Source of the DNA: Actinoplanes sp. M2I2
Lineage (GTDB): Bacteria; Actinomycetota; Actinomycetes; Mycobacteriales; Micromonosporaceae
Assembly (NCBI RefSeq): GCF_023544445.1
Contig: NZ_JALPVJ010000026.1
Coordinates: forward strand, 62,001-126,000
Direction: 5' to 3'
Length of the DNA: 64,000 nucleotides
The position numbers were made by a program, and so were the translations under genes. Below the pieces are notes generated by a model. It searched no databases. It saw only the letters and a program-made list of their open reading frames with translations, and was not told where the DNA came from. Numbering within the stretch: position 1 is the stretch's first letter; the number at the start of each line of letters is the position of its first letter. Positions 41,157-64,000 of the stretch are shown in pieces.

Positions 41157-42218
41157 TCAGCCCCCGGAACCGGCTCGGTTGGCCCGCGCCAGCAGCCACA
41201 GCAGGAAGGCCGCGCCCAGCGCGCCGGTGACGACGCCGACCGGCAGGTCGGCGTCCGGCAGCAGACAGCGGGCGAGCAGGTCGCTCGTGAGGACCAGGAA
41301 CGCCCCGGTCAGCGCGGACGTGACCGGCGGTGGGGTGGCCCGCCCGGCCAGTCGCTGGGCGACCTGCGGCGCGGCCAGGGCCACGAACAGCACCGGCCCG
41401 GCGGCCGCGGTGGCGAAGGCGACCAGCCCGACCCCGGCCAGCAGGAGGCCGATCCGGGCCCGCTGCACCGGTGTGCCCAGGCCGCGGGCCACGTCGTCGC
41501 CCAGCGCCAGAGTCCGGCTCCACGAGGTGAGCAGCAGGGTGACGGGCAGCAGCACACCGACCGCGACGGCCAGCGGCACAACCGTTTCCCAGCCGCGGCC
41601 GTTGATGCTGCCGACCAGCCAGCCGAACGCCTCCTGGGCCTCGTGGAGCCGGGCGTGGGTCAGCAGGTAGTCGGTGGCGCTGGTGCACATCCAGGAGACG
41701 CCGATGCCGACGAGCACGATGCGGTAGCCGCTCGCGCCGCGCCGCCAGGCCAGCAGGTAGATCAGGACGGCGGTGGCGAGCGCGCCCAGCACGCCCAGGG
41801 TCGAGCCGCTCAGTCCGGTGCCCGCGCCGAGCACGATCCCGCCGACCACCGCGGTGGTCGCCCCGGCGTTGATGCCGATCATGTCGGGGCTGGCCAGGGG
41901 GTTGCGGGTGATGGTCTGGAAGATGGCGCCCGAGACCGCGAACGCCGCCCCCACGAGCAGGCCGGTCAGCGCGCGCGGCAGCCGCAGCTCGCGGACGACG
42001 AATCCGGCCCCGGGAACGTCGGAGCTCACCAGGGCCCGCAGCACGTCGGGCAGGCTCACCGGGTAGTCGCCCACGGCGAGGCTGACGCACAGGACGGCGA
42101 AGGTCGCCCCGGCCAGGGCGAGACAGACGGCCACGGTACGCAGGGGCACCACCCCGGAGACCGGCGGGACGGCCAGCCGGAACGCACCCGGTCGAAGCGT
42201 GGAGTCGCGGGCCGCCAT
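41157..42218 (-). CDS. FecCD-family siderophore permease (second subunit)
   Basis: 353 residues with about nine to ten helices. RLPRALTGLLVGAAFAVSGAIFQ and TRNPLASPDMIGINAGA are the FecCD signature, and FVALAAPQVAQRLAG is the coupling-helix region that contacts the ATPase. The ATG overlaps the first permease stop (ATGA), indicating tight coupling. The two subunits form the heterodimeric channel for the ferric siderophore. Confidence 0.92.
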   Translation of the reverse strand: MAARDSTLRPGAFRLAVPPVSGVVPLRTVAVCLALAGATFAVLCVSLAVGDYPVSLPDVLRALVSSDVPGAGFVVRELRLPRALTGLLVGAAFAVSGAIFQTITRNPLASPDMIGINAGATTAVVGGIVLGAGTGLSGSTLGVLGALATAVLIYLLAWRRGASGYRIVLVGIGVSWMCTSATDYLLTHARLHEAQEAFGWLVGSINGRGWETVVPLAVAVGVLLPVTLLLTSWSRTLALGDDVARGLGTPVQRARIGLLLAGVGLVAFATAAAGPVLFVALAAPQVAQRLAGRATPPPVTSALTGAFLVLTSDLLARCLLPDADLPVGVVTGALGAAFLLWLLARANRAGSGG

Positions 42219-43264
42219 CAGAGCTCCACCGTCCCGCGCCGGCGGACCAGCGCGATGAAGAACGGGCCGCCCAGGAAGGCGACCACGATGCCGGCCTGCA
42301 CCTCCTCGGGCCGGGTGACGACGCGGCCGACGATGTCGGCGAACAGCAACAGGCTGGGCGCGAGCAGCGCGGTGGCCGGCAGCAGCCAGCGGTGGTCGGG
42401 GCCGGTGATCAGGCGGGCGACGTGCGGCACGACGAGGCCGATGAAGACGATCGGCCCGGCGATGGCGACGGCCGTTCCGGCCAGCAGGGTGATCGCCAGG
42501 ACGGCCTGCATCCGGATCGTGCCGATCCGCCGGCCCAGGGCGATCGCGGTGTCGTCGCCGAGCGCGAGGCTGTTGAGCGCGGGGCCGGCCAGCAGGGCGA
42601 GCAGCACGCCGGCGGCCAGGAACGGCGTCATCCGCCACAGCAGAGCGGGGTCGGCGCCGGTGAGCGAGCCGGCCGACCAGAACCGGAAGCGGTTCAGGGC
42701 CTCGGGTTGCCGCAGCACGATCGCGCTGGTGCACGAGCCCAGCAGGAACGTGAGCGCGATGCCGGCCAGCGCAATCTTCACCGGGGTGGCCCCGCCCTGG
42801 CCGAGGCGGCCCAGCACCTGCACCGCCACCGCGCCGGCGAAGGCCCCCACCAGCGCGAACCAGACGTATCCGGAAGCGGCGGTGACGCCGAGCCCGGCCA
42901 CCGCGACCACGATGGCGAAGGACGCGCCGGCGCTGACGCCGAGCAGCCCCGGGTCGGCCAGCGGGTTCCGGGTGAGGCCCTGCATCAGGGCGCCGGCCAG
43001 CCCGAGGGCGAGTCCGACGAGGACGGCGCAGATGGTGCGGGGCACCCGGACGCCCCACACGATCGCCTCGACCTGAGGATTCGTGACCCGGGCGGCTGTC
43101 CGGTCGAAGACCGCCCGGAACACCTCGTCGAGCGGGACCGCCTTGCTGCCGGCGGCGAGCGACATCACGCAGAGAACCGCGAGGAGAGCCGCGGCGGCGA
43201 TCAGGAGCACGACCCGGGCCCGCGGCACCGTCCCGGTGGGACGTTGCGCCGTCCTGGTGCTCAC
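42218..43264 (-). CDS. FecCD-family siderophore permease (first subunit)
   Basis: 348 residues. VRVPRTICAVLVGLALGLAG, GLTRNPLADPGLLGVSAGAS and FIGLVVPHVARLITGPDHRW are classical FecC/FepD features. GTG at 43264 is preceded by GGAGG at 4 nt. First gene of the importer operon permease-permease-ATPase. An iron box lies 32 bp upstream, and the matching binding protein is divergent from it. Confidence 0.92.
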   Translation of the reverse strand: MSTRTAQRPTGTVPRARVVLLIAAAALLAVLCVMSLAAGSKAVPLDEVFRAVFDRTAARVTNPQVEAIVWGVRVPRTICAVLVGLALGLAGALMQGLTRNPLADPGLLGVSAGASFAIVVAVAGLGVTAASGYVWFALVGAFAGAVAVQVLGRLGQGGATPVKIALAGIALTFLLGSCTSAIVLRQPEALNRFRFWSAGSLTGADPALLWRMTPFLAAGVLLALLAGPALNSLALGDDTAIALGRRIGTIRMQAVLAITLLAGTAVAIAGPIVFIGLVVPHVARLITGPDHRWLLPATALLAPSLLLFADIVGRVVTRPEEVQAGIVVAFLGGPFFIALVRRRGTVEL

Positions 43265-43295
43265 TGGGCCTCCGCGATCGACATGGACGTAATGC

Positions 43296-43314
43296 TAAGG
43301 GTTGCCTAACCATT
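43296..43314. promoter_or_regulatory. Iron box for the siderophore permease operon
   Basis: On the minus strand AATGGTTAGGCAACCCTTA, matching about 15 of 19 IdeR/DmdR consensus positions including the GGTTAGGC core. It lies 32 bp upstream of the first permease. Confidence 0.65.
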
Positions 43315-43341
43315 CTGACCGACCCCGGGGCCCCTTGTTCG

Positions 43342-43360
43342 TTAGGTAAGGCTCACCTTA
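43342..43360. promoter_or_regulatory. Strong iron box for the binding protein / NRPS operon
   Basis: TTAGGTAAGGCTCACCTTA, matching 18 of 19 positions of the IdeR/DmdR consensus. It lies 38 bp upstream of the chosen TTG start of the binding protein and probably controls the binding protein, NRPS and mbtH as one unit. Confidence 0.85.
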
Positions 43361-43398
43361 CGATGAGCCGACCGTGTCTCCACGTCGGAGGGAATCCG

Positions 43399-44445
43399 TT
43401 GTTCACGTCGCCGAGATCCACCACGCACCCGCCTGCCACCCGCCGGATCCGGCCGGTCGCGGCGCGGATGACTGCCGCGCTGGCCGCGGCCGTCCTGGCT
43501 CTCAGCGGGTGTGGAGGCTCCGAGCAAGCCGCTTCCGCCCCCGGGGCGAGCGCCTCCGCGGGCACCGGCTTCCCGGTCAGCGTCCAGCACAAGTACGGCA
43601 CGACCGAGGTCGAGGCCGCGCCGCAGCGGGTGGTCACCCTCGGTCTCAGCGACCAGGACCCGGTGCTGGCGCTGGGTGTCGTCCCGGTCGGCGCGATCGA
43701 CTGGTTCCTCGAGCGCCCCTACGGCAAGTGGCCGTGGGCGCAGCCCCTCTGGGCCGGGAAGGCTCCCGAGATCGTCGGTGAGCGCGACGAGTTCAACCTG
43801 GAGAAGGTGGCCGCCCTCAAGCCCGACCTGATCCTGGCGCTGTATTCCGGCATGAGCAAGGACCAGTACGAGAAGCTCTCCAAGATCGCCCCGACCGTCG
43901 GCCAGCCCGTCGGTTTCGACGACTACGCGGCGCCCTGGCAGGACATGACCAGGCTGGCCGGCAAGGCGCTGGGCAAGGAGGCGAAGGCCGACGAGCTGAT
44001 CGCCGGCATCGACGCCCAGCTGGCCAAGCTGGCGGGTGAGCACCCGGAGTTCAAGGACAAGTCGGTGGCCGTCGTGGAGCCGTACGAGCCGGGCAAGTAC
44101 GCGGTCTTCGCGCCCAGCGACCCCAAAGTCGTGCTGCTGACCAAGCTCGGCTTCACCGTCCCGAAGGCCATTGTGGACGCGGCGGGCAAGGAGTACGCCG
44201 CCGAGATCGGCTCCGAGCAGCTGTCCCTGGTCGACGTGGACAAGCTGGTCTTCCTGACGGCCGACGCCGGCACCCAGAAGACCGTCGAGGCGGACAAGGT
44301 CTACAGCACGCTGAAGGTGGCCAAGGAGGACCGCGCGGTCTTCCTGCCGTACGAGGAACCGCCGCTGGGCGCCGCGCTGTCGTTCAGCACGGTCCTGAGC
44401 ATCCCGTACGCGCTCGACCAGATGGTGCCCCTGCTCGCCGAGTAG
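43399..44445 (+). CDS. Ferric-siderophore-binding lipoprotein
   Basis: 348 residues. TTG at 43399 is preferred because GGAGGG lies 6 nt upstream. The ATG at 43363 is only 2 bp after the iron box and would leave no room for a leader. The N-terminus carries a basic stretch, a hydrophobic core (AALAAAVLALSGC) and a lipobox with Cys, so it is lipid-anchored. The rest is a FepB/FhuD-type helical-backbone solute-binding protein (ERVVTL-type APQRVVTLGLSDQDPVLALG, then KVAALKPDLILALYSGM). It delivers the siderophore to the FecCD permeases. It is followed after 54 bp by the NRPS. Confidence 0.9.
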   Translation: MFTSPRSTTHPPATRRIRPVAARMTAALAAAVLALSGCGGSEQAASAPGASASAGTGFPVSVQHKYGTTEVEAAPQRVVTLGLSDQDPVLALGVVPVGAIDWFLERPYGKWPWAQPLWAGKAPEIVGERDEFNLEKVAALKPDLILALYSGMSKDQYEKLSKIAPTVGQPVGFDDYAAPWQDMTRLAGKALGKEAKADELIAGIDAQLAKLAGEHPEFKDKSVAVVEPYEPGKYAVFAPSDPKVVLLTKLGFTVPKAIVDAAGKEYAAEIGSEQLSLVDVDKLVFLTADAGTQKTVEADKVYSTLKVAKEDRAVFLPYEEPPLGAALSFSTVLSIPYALDQMVPLLAE

Positions 44446-44499
44446 GACGTCCGCCGGCCCGTTCATCCCGACGTCACCCTCGAGGGGCGGTACTTCGCT

Positions 44500-60881
<16,382 letters not shown>

Positions 60882-60885
<4 letters not shown>

Positions 60886-61094
60886 CCAACCCCTTCGAAG
60901 ACCCCGAGGGCCGGTACGTGGTGCTGGTCAACGACGAGGACCAGCACTCGCTGTGGCCCTCGTTCGTCGACGTGCCGGCCGGCTGGAGGGTCGTCTATGG
61001 CGAGGAGTCGCGGGCGGCGTGCCTCGACTACGTCGAGAAGACGTGGACCGACCTGCGTCCCCGGTCGCTGCGGGAGCGGATGACGGCCGACTGA
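60882..61094 (+). CDS. mbtH: MbtH-like NRPS chaperone
   Basis: 70 residues with the invariant MbtH features: NPFEDPEGRYVVLVNDEDQH, SLWPSFVDVPAGW and a C-terminal WTDLRPRSL. MbtH proteins bind adenylation domains and are needed for their solubility and activity. The ATG overlaps the NRPS stop by 4 bp, so the chaperone is made with its client. A strong terminator hairpin follows. Confidence 0.95.
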
Positions 61095-61104
61095 CCGCCC
61101 GGCG

Positions 61105-61132
61105 CCGCGTCCCGGTCGGCGCCGGGACGCGG
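61105..61132 (+). terminator. Terminator of the NRPS operon
   Basis: Perfect 11-bp inverted repeat CCGCGTCCCGG / CCGGGACGCGG with a 6-nt loop, 10 bp after the mbtH stop. Confidence 0.75.
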
Positions 61133-61640
61133 TCAGGCGACGAGGTGGGCGAGCAGGGCGAGTGCTTCATGGGCAGCACGGCCGGGGAGCGGTGCAGGAG
61201 CCAGGCCAGGGCGAGCTGGGCCGGGCTGACGCCCTGCCGGGCGGCCGCGTCGCCCAGGGCCCCGCCCCGGGTGGTCAGGCCGCCGGTGTTCAGAGGGAAC
61301 CAGGGGATTCAGGCCAGGCTGACCTCCGACACGGCGATGTGCCGGATCTTGCCCTCCTGCTGCAGCTTCGCCAGCTCGCCCAGGCTGTCCTCGACCAGGA
61401 CGGCCGGATCGATGCGGTGCAGCTGGTACAGGTCGACGTGGTCGAGGCGCAACCGGCGCAGCGACACCTCGAAGGCGTAGCGGAGGTAGTCCGGGCGTAC
61501 GACCGACGGCCACGGGTACGGGTACGGGTCGGTGGCGCACCACGCCACCCTTGGTCGTGATGACCAGATCGTCACGGTACGGATGGAGCGCCTCGCGAAT
61601 GAGGTCCTCGGCGACGAAGAGACCGTAGGTGGATCGGTCC
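61133..61640 (-). pseudogene. Aldo/keto reductase remnant
   Basis: Read on the minus strand: LFVAEDLIREALHPYRDDLV and ITTKGGV in one frame, then SLRRLRLDHVDLYQLHRIDP and EDSLGELAKLQQEGKIRHIA, VSEVSLA in another ending in a stop near 61309, and finally GVSPAQLALAWLLHRSP in a third. These are ordered segments of one aldo/keto reductase (TIM-barrel) gene broken by at least two frameshifts and missing its N-terminus. The catalytic Tyr/Lys region is only partly preserved. Not functional. Confidence 0.75.
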
Positions 61641-61692
61641 CGGTGGACCGATCTGAGCGTGCTGCAGCCCCGCGGGAGCAGCCAGACCCCTG

Positions 61693-61723
61693 CCGTGGCT
61701 ACCCCTGCCAGGGGTAGCCACGG
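61693..61723. repeat. 31-bp perfect palindrome at the GNAT 3' end
   Basis: CCGTGGCTACCCCTG, one central base, CAGGGGTAGCCACGG: 15 paired positions on each arm. It overlaps the last codons of the GNAT gene and could serve as a two-way terminator for it and the decayed reductase. Confidence 0.7.
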
Positions 61724-62166
61724 TTGCCGGGCAGGGATGTCGGGTCAGGCTCGCGCACCATGAACACGTCCACCGGGTCCTCGGTTTCGACGGTGAACGC
61801 GTGCCGCTCGTAGAGCCGTCGGGCCGGACTGCCCTGCAGCACGTTCAGCCGGACCCGCGTGCCATCGCGATCACATCGCTCGAGGACTGCGCGCAGCACC
61901 GCCGTGCCGATGCCGCTGCTCTGCCGATGCGGGGCCAGATAGAAGTGCTCCAGCCAGTGAGCGTCCGCGGCCGGTCGCAGCGCCACGCAGCCGGCGAACA
62001 CGCCGCCCACCTCGATCACTCGGGTGTGCGCCGGGGCGAACCCGTCCCGTAGTCGCTGCCGCACCCGCTGCTCGTCATAGCGCCCGAGCCGCTCCAGATC
62101 CGCCCGCAGCACCCTCGCCCGCAACTCGGCCACCGCCTCGACGTCCGCCGCTGAAGCCGGCCGCAT
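61699..62166 (-). CDS. GNAT-family N-acetyltransferase
   Basis: 155 residues. The acetyl-CoA-binding motif A is LEHFYLAPHRQSSGIGTAVL (Gln/Arg-x-x-Gly-x-Gly/Ala pattern as RQSSGIG). Motif B follows (VRLNVLQGSPARRLYERHAF). The C-terminal codons run into a perfect palindrome and give GNRGYPWQG, possibly an extension past the normal family end. The acceptor substrate is unknown. It sits between the siderophore exporter and the NRPS operon but has no visible role in the pathway. Confidence 0.85.
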   Translation of the reverse strand: MRPASAADVEAVAELRARVLRADLERLGRYDEQRVRQRLRDGFAPAHTRVIEVGGVFAGCVALRPAADAHWLEHFYLAPHRQSSGIGTAVLRAVLERCDRDGTRVRLNVLQGSPARRLYERHAFTVETEDPVDVFMVREPDPTSLPGNRGYPWQG

Positions 62167-62299
62167 CGCCTAGTCCGCCATGATCGCCAACTTACCGCCG
62201 GCTGTGCGCCCGCCTCGTCCGGCTGAACCCGAACCTCTCGCCCGGGTCGCACACCGCGCCTTCACCGGCCGCGGCCCGGCTCGCGCCACGAACCACGAG

Positions 62300-64000
62300 C
62301 TAGCCGGTGGGACGGTGGTCGGCCCAGGCGCGCCAGAGAGCCGCGTACTGGCCGTCCGGACGGGCCGCCAGTTCGGCGTGCGGGCCGCTCTCCAGCACCC
62401 GGCCGGCGTCCAGGAGCACGACCCGGTCGGCCGAGACGGCCTGGGTGAGCCGATGCGCGACCACGATGCCGGTACGCCCGGCTAGCGCCTCCTCCACCGC
62501 CGCCTCGAGCGTCCGGGCTCCGGCACTGCCGGCCTCCGCGGTCGCCTCGTCGAGGACGGCGATCGGCGGGTCGGCCAGCACGAGCCGGGCCAGCGCGAGC
62601 TGCTGGGCCTGGGTGACCGTGAGGCGGTGGCCGCCGTCGCCGACCACCGTGTCGAGGCCGTCGGGCAGGGCGGCCGACCACTCGCCGGCGCCGACCCGGT
62701 CCAGCCCCTTGAGCAGCTCCTCGTCGCCCGCGTCGGGCCGGGCCAGGCGCAGGTCGTCGCGCAGCGGCCCGGCGAAGACGTGCACCTCCTGCGTGATGAT
62801 GACGATGGAACGCCGCACCTCGGCCGGGTCGAGGTCCTCCAGCCTGATCCCGCCCAGCCGGATGACGCCGCTCGACGGCCGGCGCACCCCGGCGATCAGA
62901 GCGGCCAGGGTGGTCTTGCCCGCCCCGCTCGCCCCGACCAGGGCCACCCGCTCGGTGGCGGCGACGTCGAGGCTGACGCCCCGCAGCACCGGCTGGTCCG
63001 GCCGGTAGGCGTGGCCGACCGCCTCGACCGAGACGGTGGCCGCGCTCGGAGCCCGGGCCGCGCCCGGGGACCCGGCCGCGGGGAGTTCGGTGACCCCGAC
63101 CAGGCGCACCAGGCTGGCCGCGGCCGACTGGGCGTCGTCGACCAGCCCCAGCGCGGTGTTGATCGGTGCGAACAGGCTGTGGAAATACAGCGCCGCGACG
63201 GTGGCCTCGCCGATGGTCGCCGACCCGTCGCGGACCAGCAGGAAGCCGGCGACCAGGACCGCGCTGAGGCCGACGAACTCGGCCGCGTTCAGCCGGCCGT
63301 AGAACTGGGTCAGGACCCGGACGCCGCGCATGGTCCAGTCGACGGAGTCCAGCGAGCGGGCCCGGACCAGCTCCCGGTGGCTGTCCTGCAGCCGCAGCGC
63401 CCGGACCGTGCCGGCGCCGCTGACCGTCTCCTGCAGCTGGTGCTGCAGGGCGCCGACCGACACCCGCTGGCCGGCGTAGAGCGGCAGCGCACGACCGGAA
63501 TACCACCGTACGGTGAGGATCTGGATGGGCACCGCCAGCAGGGCGGCGAGCAGAAACCGCCAGTCGAGGACCGCGAGCCCGACCGCGGTGAGCGCGATGG
63601 TCAGCATCGAGCGGGCCAGCTCGGGCAGCGCGCTGCGCACCGCGGTGGCGATCACGGTGACGTCGTTGGTGACCCGCGAGGTCAGATCGCCGGTGCCGGC
63701 CTCCTCGACCTGGTGCAGCGGTAGCGCGAGGACCCGGTCGATGAACTGCTCCCGCAGGTCGGCCAGCATGCCCTCGCCGAGCCGGGCCACCAGGGCCAGA
63801 CCCCAGCCGGCCGTGACCGCCTGGCCGACGGCGATGACCACGAGCGCCACGACCGGCCCGTTGAGCGCGCCGGCCGGCCGGCCGTCCACGACGAGGTCGA
63901 CGATGTGGCCGAGCAGCCGGATCGTCACCAGCCCGATCGCGGTTCCGGCGATGAGCACCGCGACCGCCAGGACGGCCAGGGCCCACCGCGGACGCAGCAG
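62300..64000 (-). CDS. ABC exporter, permease-ATPase fusion (5' end outside window)
   Basis: At least 566 residues visible; the frame is open to the right edge (LLRPRWALAVLAVAVLIAGT) so the first residues are missing. An ABCB-type transmembrane domain (about six helices in the full protein) is followed by a nucleotide-binding domain with Walker A VGASGAGKTTLAALIAG, Walker B PPIAVLDEATAEAGSAGAR and H-loop VVAHRLTQA. The signature motif is degenerate: RLTVTQAQQLALARL replaces LSGGQ. This form is familiar to me from actinobacterial siderophore exporters. It probably exports the NRPS product, perhaps together with a partner half-transporter beyond the window. Confidence 0.88.
   Translation of the reverse strand: MLRPRWALAVLAVAVLIAGTAIGLVTIRLLGHIVDLVVDGRPAGALNGPVVALVVIAVGQAVTAGWGLALVARLGEGMLADLREQFIDRVLALPLHQVEEAGTGDLTSRVTNDVTVIATAVRSALPELARSMLTIALTAVGLAVLDWRFLLAALLAVPIQILTVRWYSGRALPLYAGQRVSVGALQHQLQETVSGAGTVRALRLQDSHRELVRARSLDSVDWTMRGVRVLTQFYGRLNAAEFVGLSAVLVAGFLLVRDGSATIGEATVAALYFHSLFAPINTALGLVDDAQSAAASLVRLVGVTELPAAGSPGAARAPSAATVSVEAVGHAYRPDQPVLRGVSLDVAATERVALVGASGAGKTTLAALIAGVRRPSSGVIRLGGIRLEDLDPAEVRRSIVIITQEVHVFAGPLRDDLRLARPDAGDEELLKGLDRVGAGEWSAALPDGLDTVVGDGGHRLTVTQAQQLALARLVLADPPIAVLDEATAEAGSAGARTLEAAVEEALAGRTGIVVAHRLTQAVSADRVVLLDAGRVLESGPHAELAARPDGQYAALWRAWADHRPTG

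Overview
The window is very GC-rich DNA with strong third-position GC bias, GTG and TTG starts, many 4-bp stop/start overlaps, and gene families typical of filamentous Actinobacteria. These include MbtH-NRPS siderophore assembly, ROK regulators, sugar ABC importers without their own ATPase, CBM13-tailed glycosidases and GPP34-domain proteins. A Micromonosporaceae-like soil actinomycete is plausible, but the genus cannot be fixed from the sequence alone.

Layout. 1-10.4 kb is ordinary chromosome: the end of a LuxR-type response regulator, a GPP34 protein, a 14-helix MFS exporter, a HEAT-like protein, an amino-acid permease, a LysR/SDR divergent pair, an APH-like kinase, a GGDEF membrane protein and an epoxide hydrolase. 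10.4-15.4 kb looks like an acquired, partly decayed segment: RidA, a quinone-reductase-like flavoprotein with its divergent XRE regulator, a frameshifted gene, two 18-bp triplet repeats, a RutE-like nitroreductase and a broken IS701-type transposase.

15.4-34.8 kb is a beta-mannan utilisation locus. Secreted GH26 and GH5 mannanases cut mannan. A lipoprotein plus two permeases import the oligosaccharides, and a cytoplasmic GH2 beta-mannosidase releases mannose. An AGE-family isomerase probably turns mannose into fructose and a PfkB kinase phosphorylates it. Two ROK repressors and two LacI-like sensors lacking a DNA-binding domain are present. The triad GH26 / ROK / LacI-like sensor occurs twice, so part of the locus is a duplication. 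Three transcription units share an almost identical promoter-operator module. A GGDEF protein sits inside the locus.

32.6-33.1 kb and 34.8-35.6 kb are decay zones with remnants of a sigma factor, a glycosidase, a catechol dioxygenase and a MazG gene whose 5' end is replaced. 35.6-37.7 kb holds a nitroreductase, an S66 peptidase and a VOC protein.

37.8-64 kb is a hydroxamate siderophore cluster. It contains an N5-hydroxyornithine formyltransferase, an ornithine N5-monooxygenase, a FecCD-type importer (ATPase and two permeases), a siderophore-binding lipoprotein, a single 5461-residue NRPS, MbtH and an ABC exporter that runs off the right edge. Three iron boxes face the divergent promoters. 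The NRPS reads A-MT-T-E / C-A-T-E / C-A-T / C-A-T-C with no thioesterase. It predicts a tetrapeptide with an N-methylated first residue and three hydroxamate-bearing positions. Its second condensation domain has Leu where the catalytic His is expected.
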